In this document: piece after piece, positions 41,080 to 50,143 of the stretch
Position numbering within the stretch: position 1 is the first letter of the stretch
Layout of the letters: every line of letters begins with the position of its first letter
Assembly (NCBI GenBank): GCA_963837265.1
Contig: CAWIMQ010000007.1
Location: 124,001 to 188,000, forward strand
Direction: 5' to 3'
Source of the DNA: DATBLE01 sp963837265
Lineage (GTDB): Bacteria; Actinomycetota; Thermoleophilia; Gaiellales; Gaiellaceae
Length of the DNA stretch: 64,000 bases
Notes under the pieces: generated by a model
Told to the model about the DNA's origin: nothing
The model's input: the letters and a program-made list of their open reading frames with translations, nothing else
Database searches by the model: none
Translations under genes and position numbers: made by a program

Positions 41080-42768
41080 GTGGACCTCCTGCGCCAGCGG
41101 CTGAGCGAGTCGATCGCCGCCTTTCGAGGCAACTTCGGGAACCCTCAGCTCCGGCGACTCCAGCTTGCGGGAGCCGGCTCGGTCGTCGGCCAGTGGGCGT
41201 ACAGCGTCGCCCTCGCCGTCTACGCCTACGACGCTGGCGGGGCGAAGGCGGTCGGCATCGTCGCGGTCATCCGGACGATTCCCTCGGCCGTCTCGGCGCC
41301 GTTCACCTCCACGCTCGCCGACCGGCTTCCGCGCGTGGCGGTGATGGCGGCGGCGAACCTCGGGAGGGCGGCGACGATCGGCGGCGCCGGGGCGATCGCG
41401 CTCGCGGGAGGGTCCCAGTGGCTCGTCTACGCACTCGCGGGTGCCTCCTCCGTGCTCGGCACCGCGTTCCTGCCGGCCGAGTCCGCGCTCCTGCCCGACC
41501 TCGCGCGGACGCCGGAGGAGCTGACCGCGGCGAACGTGACGCGGAGCACGATCGGCAGCGTCGGCACCTTCGCCGGCCCGGCGATCGGCGGCGGGCTGCT
41601 CGCGGTCACGAGCCCGGGCGCGGTCTTCCTCGTCACCGCGGGGACGTTCGTCTGGGGCGCGCTGCTCGTCGCGCTGATCCGTCCCGAGGCGGGGCCGCGT
41701 GCGGAGAAGGCCGACGCCTCCGAGGCCAGAGCGCGCTTCCTGGGCGAGGCCGCGGCCGGCTTCCGGGTGATCGCGATCGACCGCCGGCTGCGGACCGTGA
41801 TCGGCCTGTATGCCGCTCAGACGCTCGTCGCCGGGGCGTTGGGAGTGCTCGTCGTCGTCACCGCCCTCGACCTCTTGAAGCGGGGAGACTCCGGGGTCGG
41901 CCTGCTCAACGCCGCGTCCGGCGTCGGCGGCATCGCCGGCTCGCTGCTCGCCTTCGCGCTGATCGGCCGCAAGCGGCTCGCCTCCGATTTCGGCGCGGGG
42001 ATCGTCCTCTGGGGCGCGCCGCTCGCCGCGATCGGGCTGTGGCCGCACACCTGGGTCGCGCTGGTCGCCCTCGGCGTGCTCGGGCTCGGCAACACCCTGG
42101 TGGACGTCGCCGGCCTCACGCTGCTCCAGCGCAGCGCACCGCCGGATGTGATCGGACGGGTCTTTGGCGTGCTCGAGATGCTGCTCGTGGGCACGATCGG
42201 CCTGGGTGCCATCCTCGCGCCGGTGCTGATCGACGCGATCGGGATCCGCTGGTCGCTGGTCACGACGGGCGCCTTCCTGCCCGCGCTGGCGGCGCTGACC
42301 TGGCGGGCGCTCCTGACCATCGACGCCGAGTCGCACGCGCCGGCAGAGCTCGAGCTGCTCGCGCGGATCCCGATGTTCGGGCCGCTGCCGCCGCCTGCGC
42401 TCGAGCGGCTCGCCTCGCAGCTCGAGCCGGTGACGGTGGCTGCCGGAACCGAGGTGATCCGCCAGGGCGGGCCGGGCGACCGCTTCTACGCGGTCGCCTC
42501 CGGCCGTCTGCGGGTGACAGTCGACGGCGCTCCCGCCGGAGAGCTCGGCCCGGGCGACGGCTTCGGCGAGATCGCCCTCCTCCGCGACGTCCCGCGCACC
42601 GCGACCGTGGTCGCCGAGACGGAGGCGCAGCTGCGGGCGCTCGGTCGTGAAGAGTTCCTCGCGGCCGTCACCGGGCACGCACCGAGCGCCCGGGCGGCCG
42701 ACGCGGTCGTCGGCGCGAGGCTCGCGGCCCGCGCGCCCGAGGCGCCGCCGGCTCCCGCACCGTCGTAG
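41080..42768 (+). CDS. MFS-type transporter with C-terminal cyclic-nucleotide-binding domain
   Basis: A 562-residue fusion. Residues ~20-410 are about 11-12 membrane segments of an MFS transporter of the YfiS/drug-export type, with TSTLADRLPRVAVMAAANL as the cytoplasmic loop 2-3 motif. Residues ~425-545 are a cNMP-binding domain: RIPMFGPLPPPALERLASQLE, VIRQGGPGDRFYAVASGRL and GELGPGDGFGEIALLRDVPRTATVVA with the phosphate-binding cassette (GFGEIALL, RTAT). It probably gates export by cyclic AMP or GMP. The start GTG 41080 is the first in frame after the gap. A class III cyclase gene lies 5 kb upstream, split by an IS. Confidence 0.88.
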   Translation: MDLLRQRLSESIAAFRGNFGNPQLRRLQLAGAGSVVGQWAYSVALAVYAYDAGGAKAVGIVAVIRTIPSAVSAPFTSTLADRLPRVAVMAAANLGRAATIGGAGAIALAGGSQWLVYALAGASSVLGTAFLPAESALLPDLARTPEELTAANVTRSTIGSVGTFAGPAIGGGLLAVTSPGAVFLVTAGTFVWGALLVALIRPEAGPRAEKADASEARARFLGEAAAGFRVIAIDRRLRTVIGLYAAQTLVAGALGVLVVVTALDLLKRGDSGVGLLNAASGVGGIAGSLLAFALIGRKRLASDFGAGIVLWGAPLAAIGLWPHTWVALVALGVLGLGNTLVDVAGLTLLQRSAPPDVIGRVFGVLEMLLVGTIGLGAILAPVLIDAIGIRWSLVTTGAFLPALAALTWRALLTIDAESHAPAELELLARIPMFGPLPPPALERLASQLEPVTVAAGTEVIRQGGPGDRFYAVASGRLRVTVDGAPAGELGPGDGFGEIALLRDVPRTATVVAETEAQLRALGREEFLAAVTGHAPSARAADAVVGARLAARAPEAPPAPAPS

Positions 42769-42780
42769 GAGGGCCGTGCG

Positions 42781-42786
42781 TACGAT
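42781..42786 (+). promoter_or_regulatory. -10 box of the first M29 aminopeptidase gene
   Basis: TACGAT ends 6 bases before GTG 42793; leaderless start. Confidence 0.6.
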
Positions 42787-42792
42787 CTGCCC

Positions 42793-43860
42793 GTGGATTC
42801 GCGGGTCGAAGCCTACGCGGGCCTGCTCTGCGACTGCATCGGCCCCGCCCCCGGCTGGCAGGTCCTGGTGCGCGCGCAGCCGCTCGGGCGGCCGCTCGTC
42901 GAGGAGGTCGTCCGCGAGCTCGCCCGCCGCAGGGCGCGGGCCCTCGTCCGCCTCAGGTTCGACTCCGGCGGGGGGACGTACGAGCGCGAGGCGCCGATCG
43001 AGGTGCTCGGCACGCTCTCGGACATCGAGCTCCACGAGATCGAGACCGCGAACGCGTACGTGGCGATCGTCGCGCCCGACAACACCAGGGCTGGCTCGGA
43101 CATTTCCGCCGAACGGCTCGGCGCACGGCAGGCGGCGTTGCGCCCGCCGCACGAGCCGTACCTGCGCAGCGAGAAGCCGTGGGTCGGCTGCTACCACCCG
43201 ACCTCCGCGGCGGCCCAGGACGCCGGGATGCCGCTCTCCTCGTTCGAGGACTTCCTGTACGGCGCCGTCCTGGTCGACTGGCAGGCGCTCCGCGAGCGGA
43301 TGGAGCGGATCGCCGAGCGCTTCGACCGCGGGTCCACCGTGCGGATCGTCGGCGCGGACACCGATCTCTCCTTCAGCCTCGAAGGGCGCTCGGGAAAGGT
43401 GGACGCGCTGGGCGCGAACATGCCCGGCGGCGAGGTGTTCTACTCGCCCGTCGAGGACTCGGCCGAAGGAGTCATCGCCTACTCGGAGTATCCGGCCTGC
43501 TACCTCGGCCACGAGGTGGGCGGGGTGCGCCTCCGCTTCCGGGGCGGCCGGATCGTCGAGGCGTCCGCCTCGAGCGACGAGGAGTTCCTGCTCGGCACCC
43601 TCGACACGGACGAGGGCGCGCGCCGGCTCGGCGAGTTCGGGATCGGCTGCAACCCCGGGATCCGCCGCCACACGAAGAACACGCTCTTCGACGAGAAGAT
43701 GGAGGGGACGATCCACCTCGCGATCGGGATCGGCTTCGCCCAGCTCGGAGGCCAGAACAGGAGCGCAGTCCACTGGGACATGGTCAAGGAGCTTCGAAAC
43801 GGCGGCCGGATCGAGCTCGACCGCGAGATCGTGCAGGAGAACGGCGTGTGGGCGCTCTAG
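42793..43860 (+). CDS. M29-family aminopeptidase, first copy
   Basis: A 355-residue thermophilic-type (AmpS/AmpT) metallo-aminopeptidase that trims N-terminal residues from peptides in the cytoplasm. The metal-binding region is NMPGGEVFYSPVEDSAEG (Glu), then GCNPGIRRHTKNTLFDEKM (His, Glu) and GTIHLAIG and SAVHWDMVKEL (His, Asp). The N-terminal Rossmann-like part has YAGLLCDCIGPAPGWQVLVR. It overlaps the second copy by 13 bases in another frame, so the two form an operon. The TACGAT box 6 bases before GTG 42793 marks the start. Confidence 0.9.
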   Translation: MDSRVEAYAGLLCDCIGPAPGWQVLVRAQPLGRPLVEEVVRELARRRARALVRLRFDSGGGTYEREAPIEVLGTLSDIELHEIETANAYVAIVAPDNTRAGSDISAERLGARQAALRPPHEPYLRSEKPWVGCYHPTSAAAQDAGMPLSSFEDFLYGAVLVDWQALRERMERIAERFDRGSTVRIVGADTDLSFSLEGRSGKVDALGANMPGGEVFYSPVEDSAEGVIAYSEYPACYLGHEVGGVRLRFRGGRIVEASASSDEEFLLGTLDTDEGARRLGEFGIGCNPGIRRHTKNTLFDEKMEGTIHLAIGIGFAQLGGQNRSAVHWDMVKELRNGGRIELDREIVQENGVWAL

Positions 43861-44930
43861 ACCCCCGGGTCGGGGAATACGCCGAGCTGCTCGTCGAGCG
43901 CTGTCTCGGGGTTCAGCCCGGGTGGCAGGTGCTGATCCGCTCGCAGCCGGAGGCGCAGCCGCTGCTCGACGAGCTGACGCGCCTGATCGCGCGCAGGGGC
44001 GCGTATCCGCTCCTGCGGATGAACTGGACGCTGTTCCCGTTGGACGAGGCCTGGGCTGCGGAGGCGCCGCTCGGGCTCGTCGGGGAGATCGCGCCGATCG
44101 ACCTCTACGCGTCGGATCACATGGACGCGCGGATCACCGTCGAGGCGCCCGACAACACCCGAGGCGCGGCGGCGCTCTCTCCCGAGCGGCGCGCGCTGAT
44201 GAAGACGGGCTCGGCGCCGTTCTTCCGGCGAACGATGTCGGACGAGATCCCCTGGGTCGGCTGCCAGTTCCCCACGAACGCCCTCGCCCAGGAGGCGGGG
44301 ATGTCGCTGGCGGCCTTCGAGGACTTCGTCTACGCCGCGTGCCTCCGCGACTGGGACGCAGAGTCGCTCGAGCTGCACCGGCTGCTCGAGCGGTTCGACG
44401 CCGCCGGCTCGGTGCGCGTCGTCGGCACCGACACCGACGTGACGCTCTCGCTGCGCGGGCGGATGGGAGCAGTCGACGACGGGCACGTCAACGTCCCGGG
44501 CGGCGAGTTCTTCTTCTCGCCGGTCGAGGACTCGGCCGAGGGGACGGTCTTCTTCGACGTCCCCTCCCAGCTGGAGGGGGCGCCGGTCGCGGGAATCCGG
44601 CTCGTGTTCCGCTCGGGCCGGGTGGAGGAGGCCTCGGCGACGGAGGGCGAGGACGTCCTCCTCGCCGCGCTCGACACGGACGCCGGCGCACGGTACGTCG
44701 GCGAGCTCGGGATCGGGTGCAACGCAGGGATCACGCGGCCCATGCGGAACACGCTCTACGACGAGAAGATGGCGGGCACCGTGCACATCGCGGTGGGGCG
44801 GAGCTACACGAAGGTCGGCGGCAAGAACGCCAGCGCTCTCCACTGGGACCTGGTCAAGGACCTGAGAACCGGCGGACGCATCGAGCTCGACGGCGAGACG
44901 GTCCAGGAGGACGGGACCTGGCTGATCTAG
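43848..44930 (+). CDS. M29-family aminopeptidase, second copy
   Basis: A 360-residue paralogue of the preceding gene, starting at GTG 43848 within its end. The same ligands occur: VNVPGGEFFFSPVEDSAEG, GCNAGITRPMRNTLYDEKM (the first His is replaced by Pro/Met here), GTVHIAVG and SALHWDLVKDL. The His lost in RPMRN may alter the metal site. It may form a hetero-oligomer with the first copy or act on different peptides. Stop TAG at 44930 is followed by a repeat region. Confidence 0.88.
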   Translation: MGALDPRVGEYAELLVERCLGVQPGWQVLIRSQPEAQPLLDELTRLIARRGAYPLLRMNWTLFPLDEAWAAEAPLGLVGEIAPIDLYASDHMDARITVEAPDNTRGAAALSPERRALMKTGSAPFFRRTMSDEIPWVGCQFPTNALAQEAGMSLAAFEDFVYAACLRDWDAESLELHRLLERFDAAGSVRVVGTDTDVTLSLRGRMGAVDDGHVNVPGGEFFFSPVEDSAEGTVFFDVPSQLEGAPVAGIRLVFRSGRVEEASATEGEDVLLAALDTDAGARYVGELGIGCNAGITRPMRNTLYDEKMAGTVHIAVGRSYTKVGGKNASALHWDLVKDLRTGGRIELDGETVQEDGTWLI

Positions 44931-45110
44931 CTGTGGACAGATCGGCCCGAAATCGCCACTACCGGAGTGCCAGGCACCACCGGTGGATGAACCGGTTCCG
45001 AATCGTCACACCTCCAGTGCCAGGCACTGGCTGTGGGTGAATCGTTCGCCTTCCGTCCCAGTGGTCTCCCGGGGGAACGGCGGAATCGGCCGGCCGGGCC
45101 CGCGGGGCCG
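44931..45110. repeat. Intergenic stretch with AGTGCCAGGCAC palindromes
   Basis: AGTGCCAGGCAC occurs at 44966-44977 and within the palindrome CCAGTGCCAGGCACTGG (45014-45030), each followed by a GTGG(A/G)TGAA-like tail. A related palindrome, CCCAGTGCCAGACACTGGG, is at 59416-59434. These look like a dispersed intergenic repeat family. No gene is supported here. Confidence 0.65.
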
Positions 45111-46024
45111 ATGACGCCCAGGGTGGCGCTCGTCACCTGCTCGGAGATCCCGGCCGGCGACGACGACTTCCCGGCGCTGATCGCGGCGCTCGGAGCGCTC
45201 GGGATCGAGGCCGAGGCCGCCGTCTGGGACGATCGGGACGTCGAGTGGGGCCGGTTCGACCTCGTCCTGCCGCGATCCACCTGGGACTACGCCGAGCGCC
45301 GGGACGCGTTCCTCGCCTGGGCGGCGTTCGTCGACGGCGGCGGCGCGACGCCCGGCCGCTGGCGGCAGGCCGCCGGTGCCGGAGCGCCGAGGGTGCTGAA
45401 CCCGCCGGCGGTGCTCGAGTGGAGCACGGACAAGCAGCGCTACCTGACCGACCTCGCGGCCGCCGGCATCCCGATCGTCCCGACGGCGTTCGTCGAGCCG
45501 GGCGCTCGCCTCGCGCCTCCGGGACGAGCCCTTCGTGGTCAAGCCCGCGATCTCGGCCGGGGGACGCAGCTCGGCGTGGTTCGCGCCGGGCGAGAGCGCG
45601 AAGGCTCGCGCGCTCGTCGCCCGGATCCACGCCGAGGGGCGCACCGCCATCACCCAGCCGTACCTGCCCGAGGCACGACGAGACCGCGCTCGTCTACCTC
45701 GACGGTGCCTACTCCCATGCCGTCCGGCGACACGTGCCGCTGCCGCGCACGGATGAACGGGACGTCTTCTACCTGGACGAGGAGCTCGGCCCGGCCGAGG
45801 CGACCACCCGGCAGCGCGCGGTCGCCGAGGCCGCCCTCGCCCGCGCGCCTGCGCCGCTCCTCTACGGGCGGGTCGACCTCCTCGGCGACGCGGTCCTCGA
45901 GGTGGAGGTCGCCGAGCCCTCGCTCTACCTCGGCTTCGGCGAGGGCGCGGCCGCCCGCTTCGCGGCCGCGATCAGCCAGCGCCTGCGGATCAGCCCCGAG
46001 AAGGGTCGCACCACCAGCCAGTAG
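45111..46024 (+). pseudogene. ATP-grasp protein (RimK-like), two frameshifts
   Basis: From ATG 45111, PRVALVTCSEIPAGDDDFPA and VLPRSTWDYAERRDAF give the N-terminal region and EWSTDKQRYLTDLAAAGIP the start of the ATP-grasp fold. Frame changes near 45515 and 45668 separate FVVKPAISAGGRSSAWFAP (ATP-binding Lys), TALVYLDGAYSHAV, and the metal-binding end YGRVDLLGDAVLEVEVAEPSLYL. The family ligates amino acids or makes peptides and lactams; its substrate is not known. Two frameshifts suggest loss of function or local errors. The 3' end overlaps the convergent gene by 100 bases. Confidence 0.75.
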
Positions 46025-46413
46025 GCGCGGAACCGAAGACCGCCGCCCGCGACCCTCGTCTCCGTCGAGAGCAGCGCCCCGGCCGGCGCCGGCCGCGCAC
46101 GGAGGCCGAAGACGATCGCGACGCCGCCGAGCTCGTTCAGCCGCGCGACGAAGCTCGTCTCCGTGACCTCGAGCCGCTCGGCCCACGGCGGCGAGAAGAG
46201 CTCTCCGAGCGTCTTCCCGCGACCGTCGAGGCCCCGCAGCCGGAACAACGCGCGCACGATCCAGTCCGGCTCCGCCGGAATCGCGAGCGCACACGCAAGC
46301 GCCTCGCCGGGCACGAGGCCGACGGGGCACTCGTGGTGCTCGCGGTGGTCGTAGCGTGGGAGCCAGTCGTCGAGGGCGGCCACGCGCGCAGCGTTGCACA
46401 GCAAGAAGGTCAC
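45925..46413 (-). CDS. Hypothetical protein, SRPBCC/DUF2867-like
   Basis: A 162-residue frame with WLPRYDHREHHECPVGLV at the N-terminus, LFRLRGLDGRGKTLGELF in the middle and TETRVAGGGLRFRAYWLVVRPFSGLIRRRWL at the C-terminus, a layout of the DUF2867/SRPBCC-like group of unknown function. GTG 46413 is the start used; the region upstream is a short hydrophobic frame. The last 100 bases overlap the convergent ATP-grasp pseudogene, which supports the view that one of the two is decaying. Confidence 0.6.
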   Translation of the reverse strand: MTFLLCNAARVAALDDWLPRYDHREHHECPVGLVPGEALACALAIPAEPDWIVRALFRLRGLDGRGKTLGELFSPPWAERLEVTETSFVARLNELGGVAIVFGLRARPAPAGALLSTETRVAGGGLRFRAYWLVVRPFSGLIRRRWLIAAAKRAAAPSPKPR

Positions 46414-46731
46414 TCCGGCGTTCGCCGAGAACCAGACGTACGCCGAGGCGGGCCTGGACGAGGTGCGCGAATGCGGTGAGCAGGCCGAGAGCTACCTGGG
46501 CGTCAAGGGACAGGTACTTCTTCGTGACGACGGTGGCCCAGACGAGGAACACGAGCGGGAGAAGGAAGCTCGACCTTCATTCCCTGGGCAACGTATGCCC
46601 GGGATCGGTTGTCCCCGAATGGTGGAAATGAGAGGGCAGGCAGCCACGTGCGTTCTTGTGAGCGATTTGACTGTCGCGAACCGAGTGATAGTGTCGCGCT
46701 GCCGTCACGTCCTTGAAAGGAAGAGGTTGCC
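46414..46731. other. Intergenic stretch with a hydrophobic minus-strand fragment
   Basis: The minus strand from about 46585 to 46420 reads FLLPLVFLVWATVVTKKYLS and further hydrophobic residues up to RLGVRLVLG without a convincing start or stop, so it looks like the remains of a membrane protein gene. The plus strand ends with the AGGAAGAGG ribosome binding site of the secreted-protein gene. Confidence 0.35.
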
Positions 46732-48399
46732 ATGGTCCGCTTTGCCTTGTCCCGGACGACCGCATACGTCCTCGGGGTTCTACTTCTAGCCTTGTTTCTG
46801 ATCGCGGGCGCTGGAACGATGGCGCCGCGGGCGCAGGCAAGTGGCCCCTCCGTCGCCGAGCAAGTCGTCACCGAGTTCCGCACCCTGACCGACTCGGAAG
46901 TGCTGACAGCCGCCGGCGACGGGGCCTCGATAGACGACTTTGTGGGCTGGGGGTCGCAGGGCCAGAAGGTTTCAACTGTGGACGGCTACGCGGCCCGGTT
47001 CGCTTCGAGCGCGGAGTTCGTCGCGGAAACGAACAAGAGCAAGTTCGCCTCGATGCTCGCGAGTCGGATCATCCCGGCGCTCTCGACCAAGTTGACGGCG
47101 ATCGGTGTTGCGTACACCGGGTGGCAGATCGGCTGGCACATCGGCACGTGGTTTGCACACTTCGCCGGGCTCACCACGAACGCCGCGTCCGGTAACGACC
47201 ATCTCACCCAGTGGGTACATGCCTCCGGCTTCGGTGCCAGTCACTGGTTCCTGCAGTGGTACGACTCCGCGCTTGGCGGCAATCTCTCGGCGGCCTTCAA
47301 CTGCCCCGGCAATACGGGCTCGTCCCCGTGCACGTCCCCGTTCGGCCTGTCGTATCAGCACGGCTACGCACTCCTGCAGGCGGCGCCGGAGGGCGACTGG
47401 AATACCTGCACGTCCGGCGTCGGCAACTGCGGCAGCACACTCGGCTGGCCAAACAAGGGCTACCGAACCTTCGACAGCCTCGACACCGACCCGCCGGTCA
47501 CGGACGTCCATCCGTACACGGCGGCTGACGCTCCGAACGTCACTCGGACGGATACGTACACCGAGCCTAGCCACACGGCGAGCGATTACACGAACCTTCG
47601 AGCAGCGTTCGACCCTGGCGGGACGGCCGCAGAGGCGGCTGCGGCGCAGACAGACTCGCAGGCCGCGGCGACGGCCTGGATCGTTCACACGGCCGAGCCC
47701 ACCTGGGTGCCGGAACCCGAGACGATGACCTGGGCGGAAGCCGCCCCAACCGAGACCTACTCAAGCTACGTACAGCGACTTCGCGATGCTGGTTGGCTGG
47801 GAGACGCAACCGCTGTTCAACTGGACTCCAGCACGGGCGACGTTGACTACGGGCTGGATGGGGTGCCTTGCACGAGCGTCGCAAGCGGCTCGCAGATCGC
47901 ACTCGATGCTCCGGTCACGTTCCTTCACAATCCTACGTCGGGGTCATTCGACGAGAACCTCAGTCCATCTAGCGGCATCACCTGCGGCGCCGCAAGACCA
48001 ACGTCTCAGTCAGAGCCAGAATGCAGCTTCTACCAAGATGTCGGCAGCTGGGACGAAATATCTCAGAACAGCCCGCTGTTCTACCAGCTTGCTTGTGAGT
48101 CTACAAGATCCCATGTTCTGTCACTCAATCCGTTTGGCGAGGACGGAACGATCAATGCCTCGGAAATAACGGTGGCGCGAGACATCGCTGTCGGCGAACA
48201 AATCTATGGTGCGGATGCTCGGCAAAGGGTTGCTGAGAGCGGCTACACAATCGGCGATTTCAAGTATGTCTCTTCGCAGAAGATGACCGATCCCGATGGA
48301 AGGGAGTTCGAACTGCATTTCTACTTGAACACAGTCTCAGGGAAGGCGTTGCTCGATCCTGGCTACAAGATCAAGTACACGCATTACTTCGCACCGTAA
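46732..48399 (+). CDS. Large secreted protein, possible toxin
   Basis: A 555-residue exported protein: residues 1-~36 are a signal peptide (hydrophobic VLGVLLLALFLIAGAGTM, cut near AQA-SG). The N-terminal half contains a helical region (~40-130) and a Trp/His/Gly-rich part; the middle has a Thr-rich acidic segment; the C-terminal ~100 residues start around VARDIAVGEQIYG and end FELHFYLNTVSGKALLDP and KYTHYF. Cys occur in pairs (CPGNTG..C, CTSGVGNC), suggesting disulfides outside the cell. The 3' end is noticeably less GC-rich than neighbours, a sign of transfer. AGGAAGAGG precedes ATG 46732. A small acidic protein gene begins 3 bases after its stop. The pair resembles a secreted toxin with immunity protein; no known toxin domain is recognised. 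Confidence 0.6.
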   Translation: MVRFALSRTTAYVLGVLLLALFLIAGAGTMAPRAQASGPSVAEQVVTEFRTLTDSEVLTAAGDGASIDDFVGWGSQGQKVSTVDGYAARFASSAEFVAETNKSKFASMLASRIIPALSTKLTAIGVAYTGWQIGWHIGTWFAHFAGLTTNAASGNDHLTQWVHASGFGASHWFLQWYDSALGGNLSAAFNCPGNTGSSPCTSPFGLSYQHGYALLQAAPEGDWNTCTSGVGNCGSTLGWPNKGYRTFDSLDTDPPVTDVHPYTAADAPNVTRTDTYTEPSHTASDYTNLRAAFDPGGTAAEAAAAQTDSQAAATAWIVHTAEPTWVPEPETMTWAEAAPTETYSSYVQRLRDAGWLGDATAVQLDSSTGDVDYGLDGVPCTSVASGSQIALDAPVTFLHNPTSGSFDENLSPSSGITCGAARPTSQSEPECSFYQDVGSWDEISQNSPLFYQLACESTRSHVLSLNPFGEDGTINASEITVARDIAVGEQIYGADARQRVAESGYTIGDFKYVSSQKMTDPDGREFELHFYLNTVSGKALLDPGYKIKYTHYFAP

Positions 48400-48402
48400 C
48401 GC

Positions 48403-48804
48403 ATGATTGTCCTCTGCACGAACATAGTGAGCCCTCTCGGAGACGAGCTAACCCGTCATGACGCGATCAAAATCGGCGCCGAATACGTCGTGCTCACTGT
48501 GTACGCGGCCCCTGGACGGGCTGTGATGCTCCGCGTGTTGAGCGTGAATCCGGAACTGCGCGACTCACATCCGGGGCCACCGCCATTGTGGCGATCCGAA
48601 ATGTTTGAGGTGCTCTCATCCGAAATCCCCTCCAACTGGCGTGCAGAGATTGCTTCCGGTGGCGCTATCCGACTTGAGCCGGAGACGTGGCTCCGTCCCG
48701 GCTTTTGGGAGGACTTGGTCGATTGGACACCGCAGTCAGACTCAGCTCGGCGGGACTTTGAGCAGCAACTCGGGATCATTCTCAAAGAGGCGATACGGGA
48801 ATGA
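48403..48804 (+). CDS. Small acidic protein, possible immunity partner
   Basis: A 133-residue cytoplasmic-looking protein starting MIVLCTNIVSPLGDEL, 3 bases after the stop of the secreted-protein gene. Features seen are VLTVYAAPGRAVMLRVLSVN, LWRSEMFEVLSSEIP and an acidic C-terminal helix (WTPQSDSARRDFEQQL). It lacks a signal peptide and membrane segments. Its base composition is lower in GC than the chromosome, as is the 3' end of its partner. Size, charge and linkage match polymorphic-toxin immunity proteins, but no named immunity family is recognised. Confidence 0.6.
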   Translation: MIVLCTNIVSPLGDELTRHDAIKIGAEYVVLTVYAAPGRAVMLRVLSVNPELRDSHPGPPPLWRSEMFEVLSSEIPSNWRAEIASGGAIRLEPETWLRPGFWEDLVDWTPQSDSARRDFEQQLGIILKEAIRE

Positions 48805-49141
48805 TTCGGCTACTCCAGCGCTGTCTCAGGTTGCTCGCCGCCGGGTAGCGCGTTGTCGCTTTCTCGGTGACCTGCGACAGTCAGGTGCGTTCGGGGCATC
48901 GGGGCACGTGTGCTTTGAACGCAGCAAGCGCCGTCCTCATTGAGGACGCCTCGAAACGTTCGCCGCATCACCTGCTGGCTATTCCGGGGCCCGTCCCGAC
49001 ACTACCCGCGCTCGCTCATCTGCGTCGGTACTTCTCTTGTACCAGAGACCGCACGGGCCTGCTTGCAGCCGCCGGTCACATGACCGGTAACATCGCCCCT
49101 CCTGATGACCCATTCGCGGCCTGTCGGGGTACTCTGACTCC
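48805..49141. other. Intergenic stretch after the putative toxin-partner pair
   Basis: No supported gene. Composition is mixed and less GC-rich than the surroundings. It ends with the TACTCT -10 box of moaA. Confidence 0.5.
49130..49135 (+). promoter_or_regulatory. -10 box of moaA
   Basis: TACTCT ends 6 bases before GTG 49142; leaderless start. Confidence 0.6.
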
Positions 49142-50143
49142 GTGCCCCTGACCGACACTTTCGGCCGTCCCATGCGCGACCTGCGCATCTCGGTCACCGA
49201 CCGCTGCAACTTCCGTTGCGTCTACTGCATGCCGAAGGAGGTCTTCGGCCGCGACTACCGATTCCTCGAGCGGCGCGAGCTCCTGACGTTCGAGGAGATC
49301 GAACGGCTCGCGCGGGTGTTCGTCGCCCGCGGTGTCGAGAAGATCCGAATCACGGGCGGCGAGCCCCTCGTTCGCCGCGATCTGGAGATCCTGATCCGCG
49401 GGCTGGCCGCGATCCCCGGCCTCGACCTGACCCTGACCACGAACGGCTCGCTGCTCCGGCAGAAGTCGCGCACCCTTCGGGAGGCAGGGCTCGGACGGGT
49501 GACGGTCAGCCTCGACTCGCTCGACGACGAGGTCTTCGCGGCGATGAACGACGTCGACTTCCCGGTGCGGCGGGTGCTCGACGGGATCGACGCCGCCGCC
49601 GAGGCCGGCCTCCCGGTGAAGGTGAACATGGTCGTCAAGCGTGGCGTCAACGACGAGCATGTCCTCCCGATGGCGCGGGAGTTCCGCGAGCGTGGCCACA
49701 TCCTTCGCTTCATCGAGTACATGGACGTCGGCCACTCGAACGGCTGGCACCTCGACGAGGTCGTCCCGGCCGCGGAGATCGTCGCCGCGGTCGACGCCGA
49801 GCTGCCGCTCGATCCGGTCGAGCCCAACTACCGGGGCGAGGTCGCCCGCCGTTGGCGCTACCGGGACGGACGCGGCGAGATCGGGGTGATCGCGTCGGTG
49901 ACGCAGCCGTTCTGCGGCAACTGCACCCGTGCGAGGCTCTCGGCGGAAGGCCGGCTGTACACGTGCCTGTTCGGCATCCGCGGGCACGACCTGCGGGCGG
50001 TCGTGCGCGGAGGCGCCTCCGACGAGGAGCTCGCCGATGCGATCGGCAGGATCTGGGGCCGAAGGGCCGACCGCTACTCGGAGATCCGCTCGCAGAACAC
50101 GCTCGACCTTCCGAAGGTCGAGATGAGCTACATTGGCGGGTAG
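49142..50143 (+). CDS. moaA: GTP 3',8-cyclase MoaA
   Basis: MoaA is a radical-SAM enzyme with two 4Fe-4S clusters that turns GTP into 3',8-cyclo-GTP in molybdenum-cofactor synthesis. The 333-residue protein has VTDRCNFRCVYCMP (CxxxCxxC cluster), GVEKIRITGGEPLVRRDL (SAM-binding GGEP), and the C-terminal cluster region FCGNCTRARLSAEGRLYTCLF. It ends in SYIGG, matching the conserved C-terminal GG tail. GTG 49142 is 6 bases after TACTCT. No other moa gene is adjacent. Confidence 0.97.
   Translation: MPLTDTFGRPMRDLRISVTDRCNFRCVYCMPKEVFGRDYRFLERRELLTFEEIERLARVFVARGVEKIRITGGEPLVRRDLEILIRGLAAIPGLDLTLTTNGSLLRQKSRTLREAGLGRVTVSLDSLDDEVFAAMNDVDFPVRRVLDGIDAAAEAGLPVKVNMVVKRGVNDEHVLPMAREFRERGHILRFIEYMDVGHSNGWHLDEVVPAAEIVAAVDAELPLDPVEPNYRGEVARRWRYRDGRGEIGVIASVTQPFCGNCTRARLSAEGRLYTCLFGIRGHDLRAVVRGGASDEELADAIGRIWGRRADRYSEIRSQNTLDLPKVEMSYIGG

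Noticed and set aside
40678..43773. 1031-residue minus-strand ORF opposite the MFS and M29 genes.
   Set aside because: High-GC shadow; Arg/Glu-rich with no motif, while the plus strand encodes recognisable proteins throughout.
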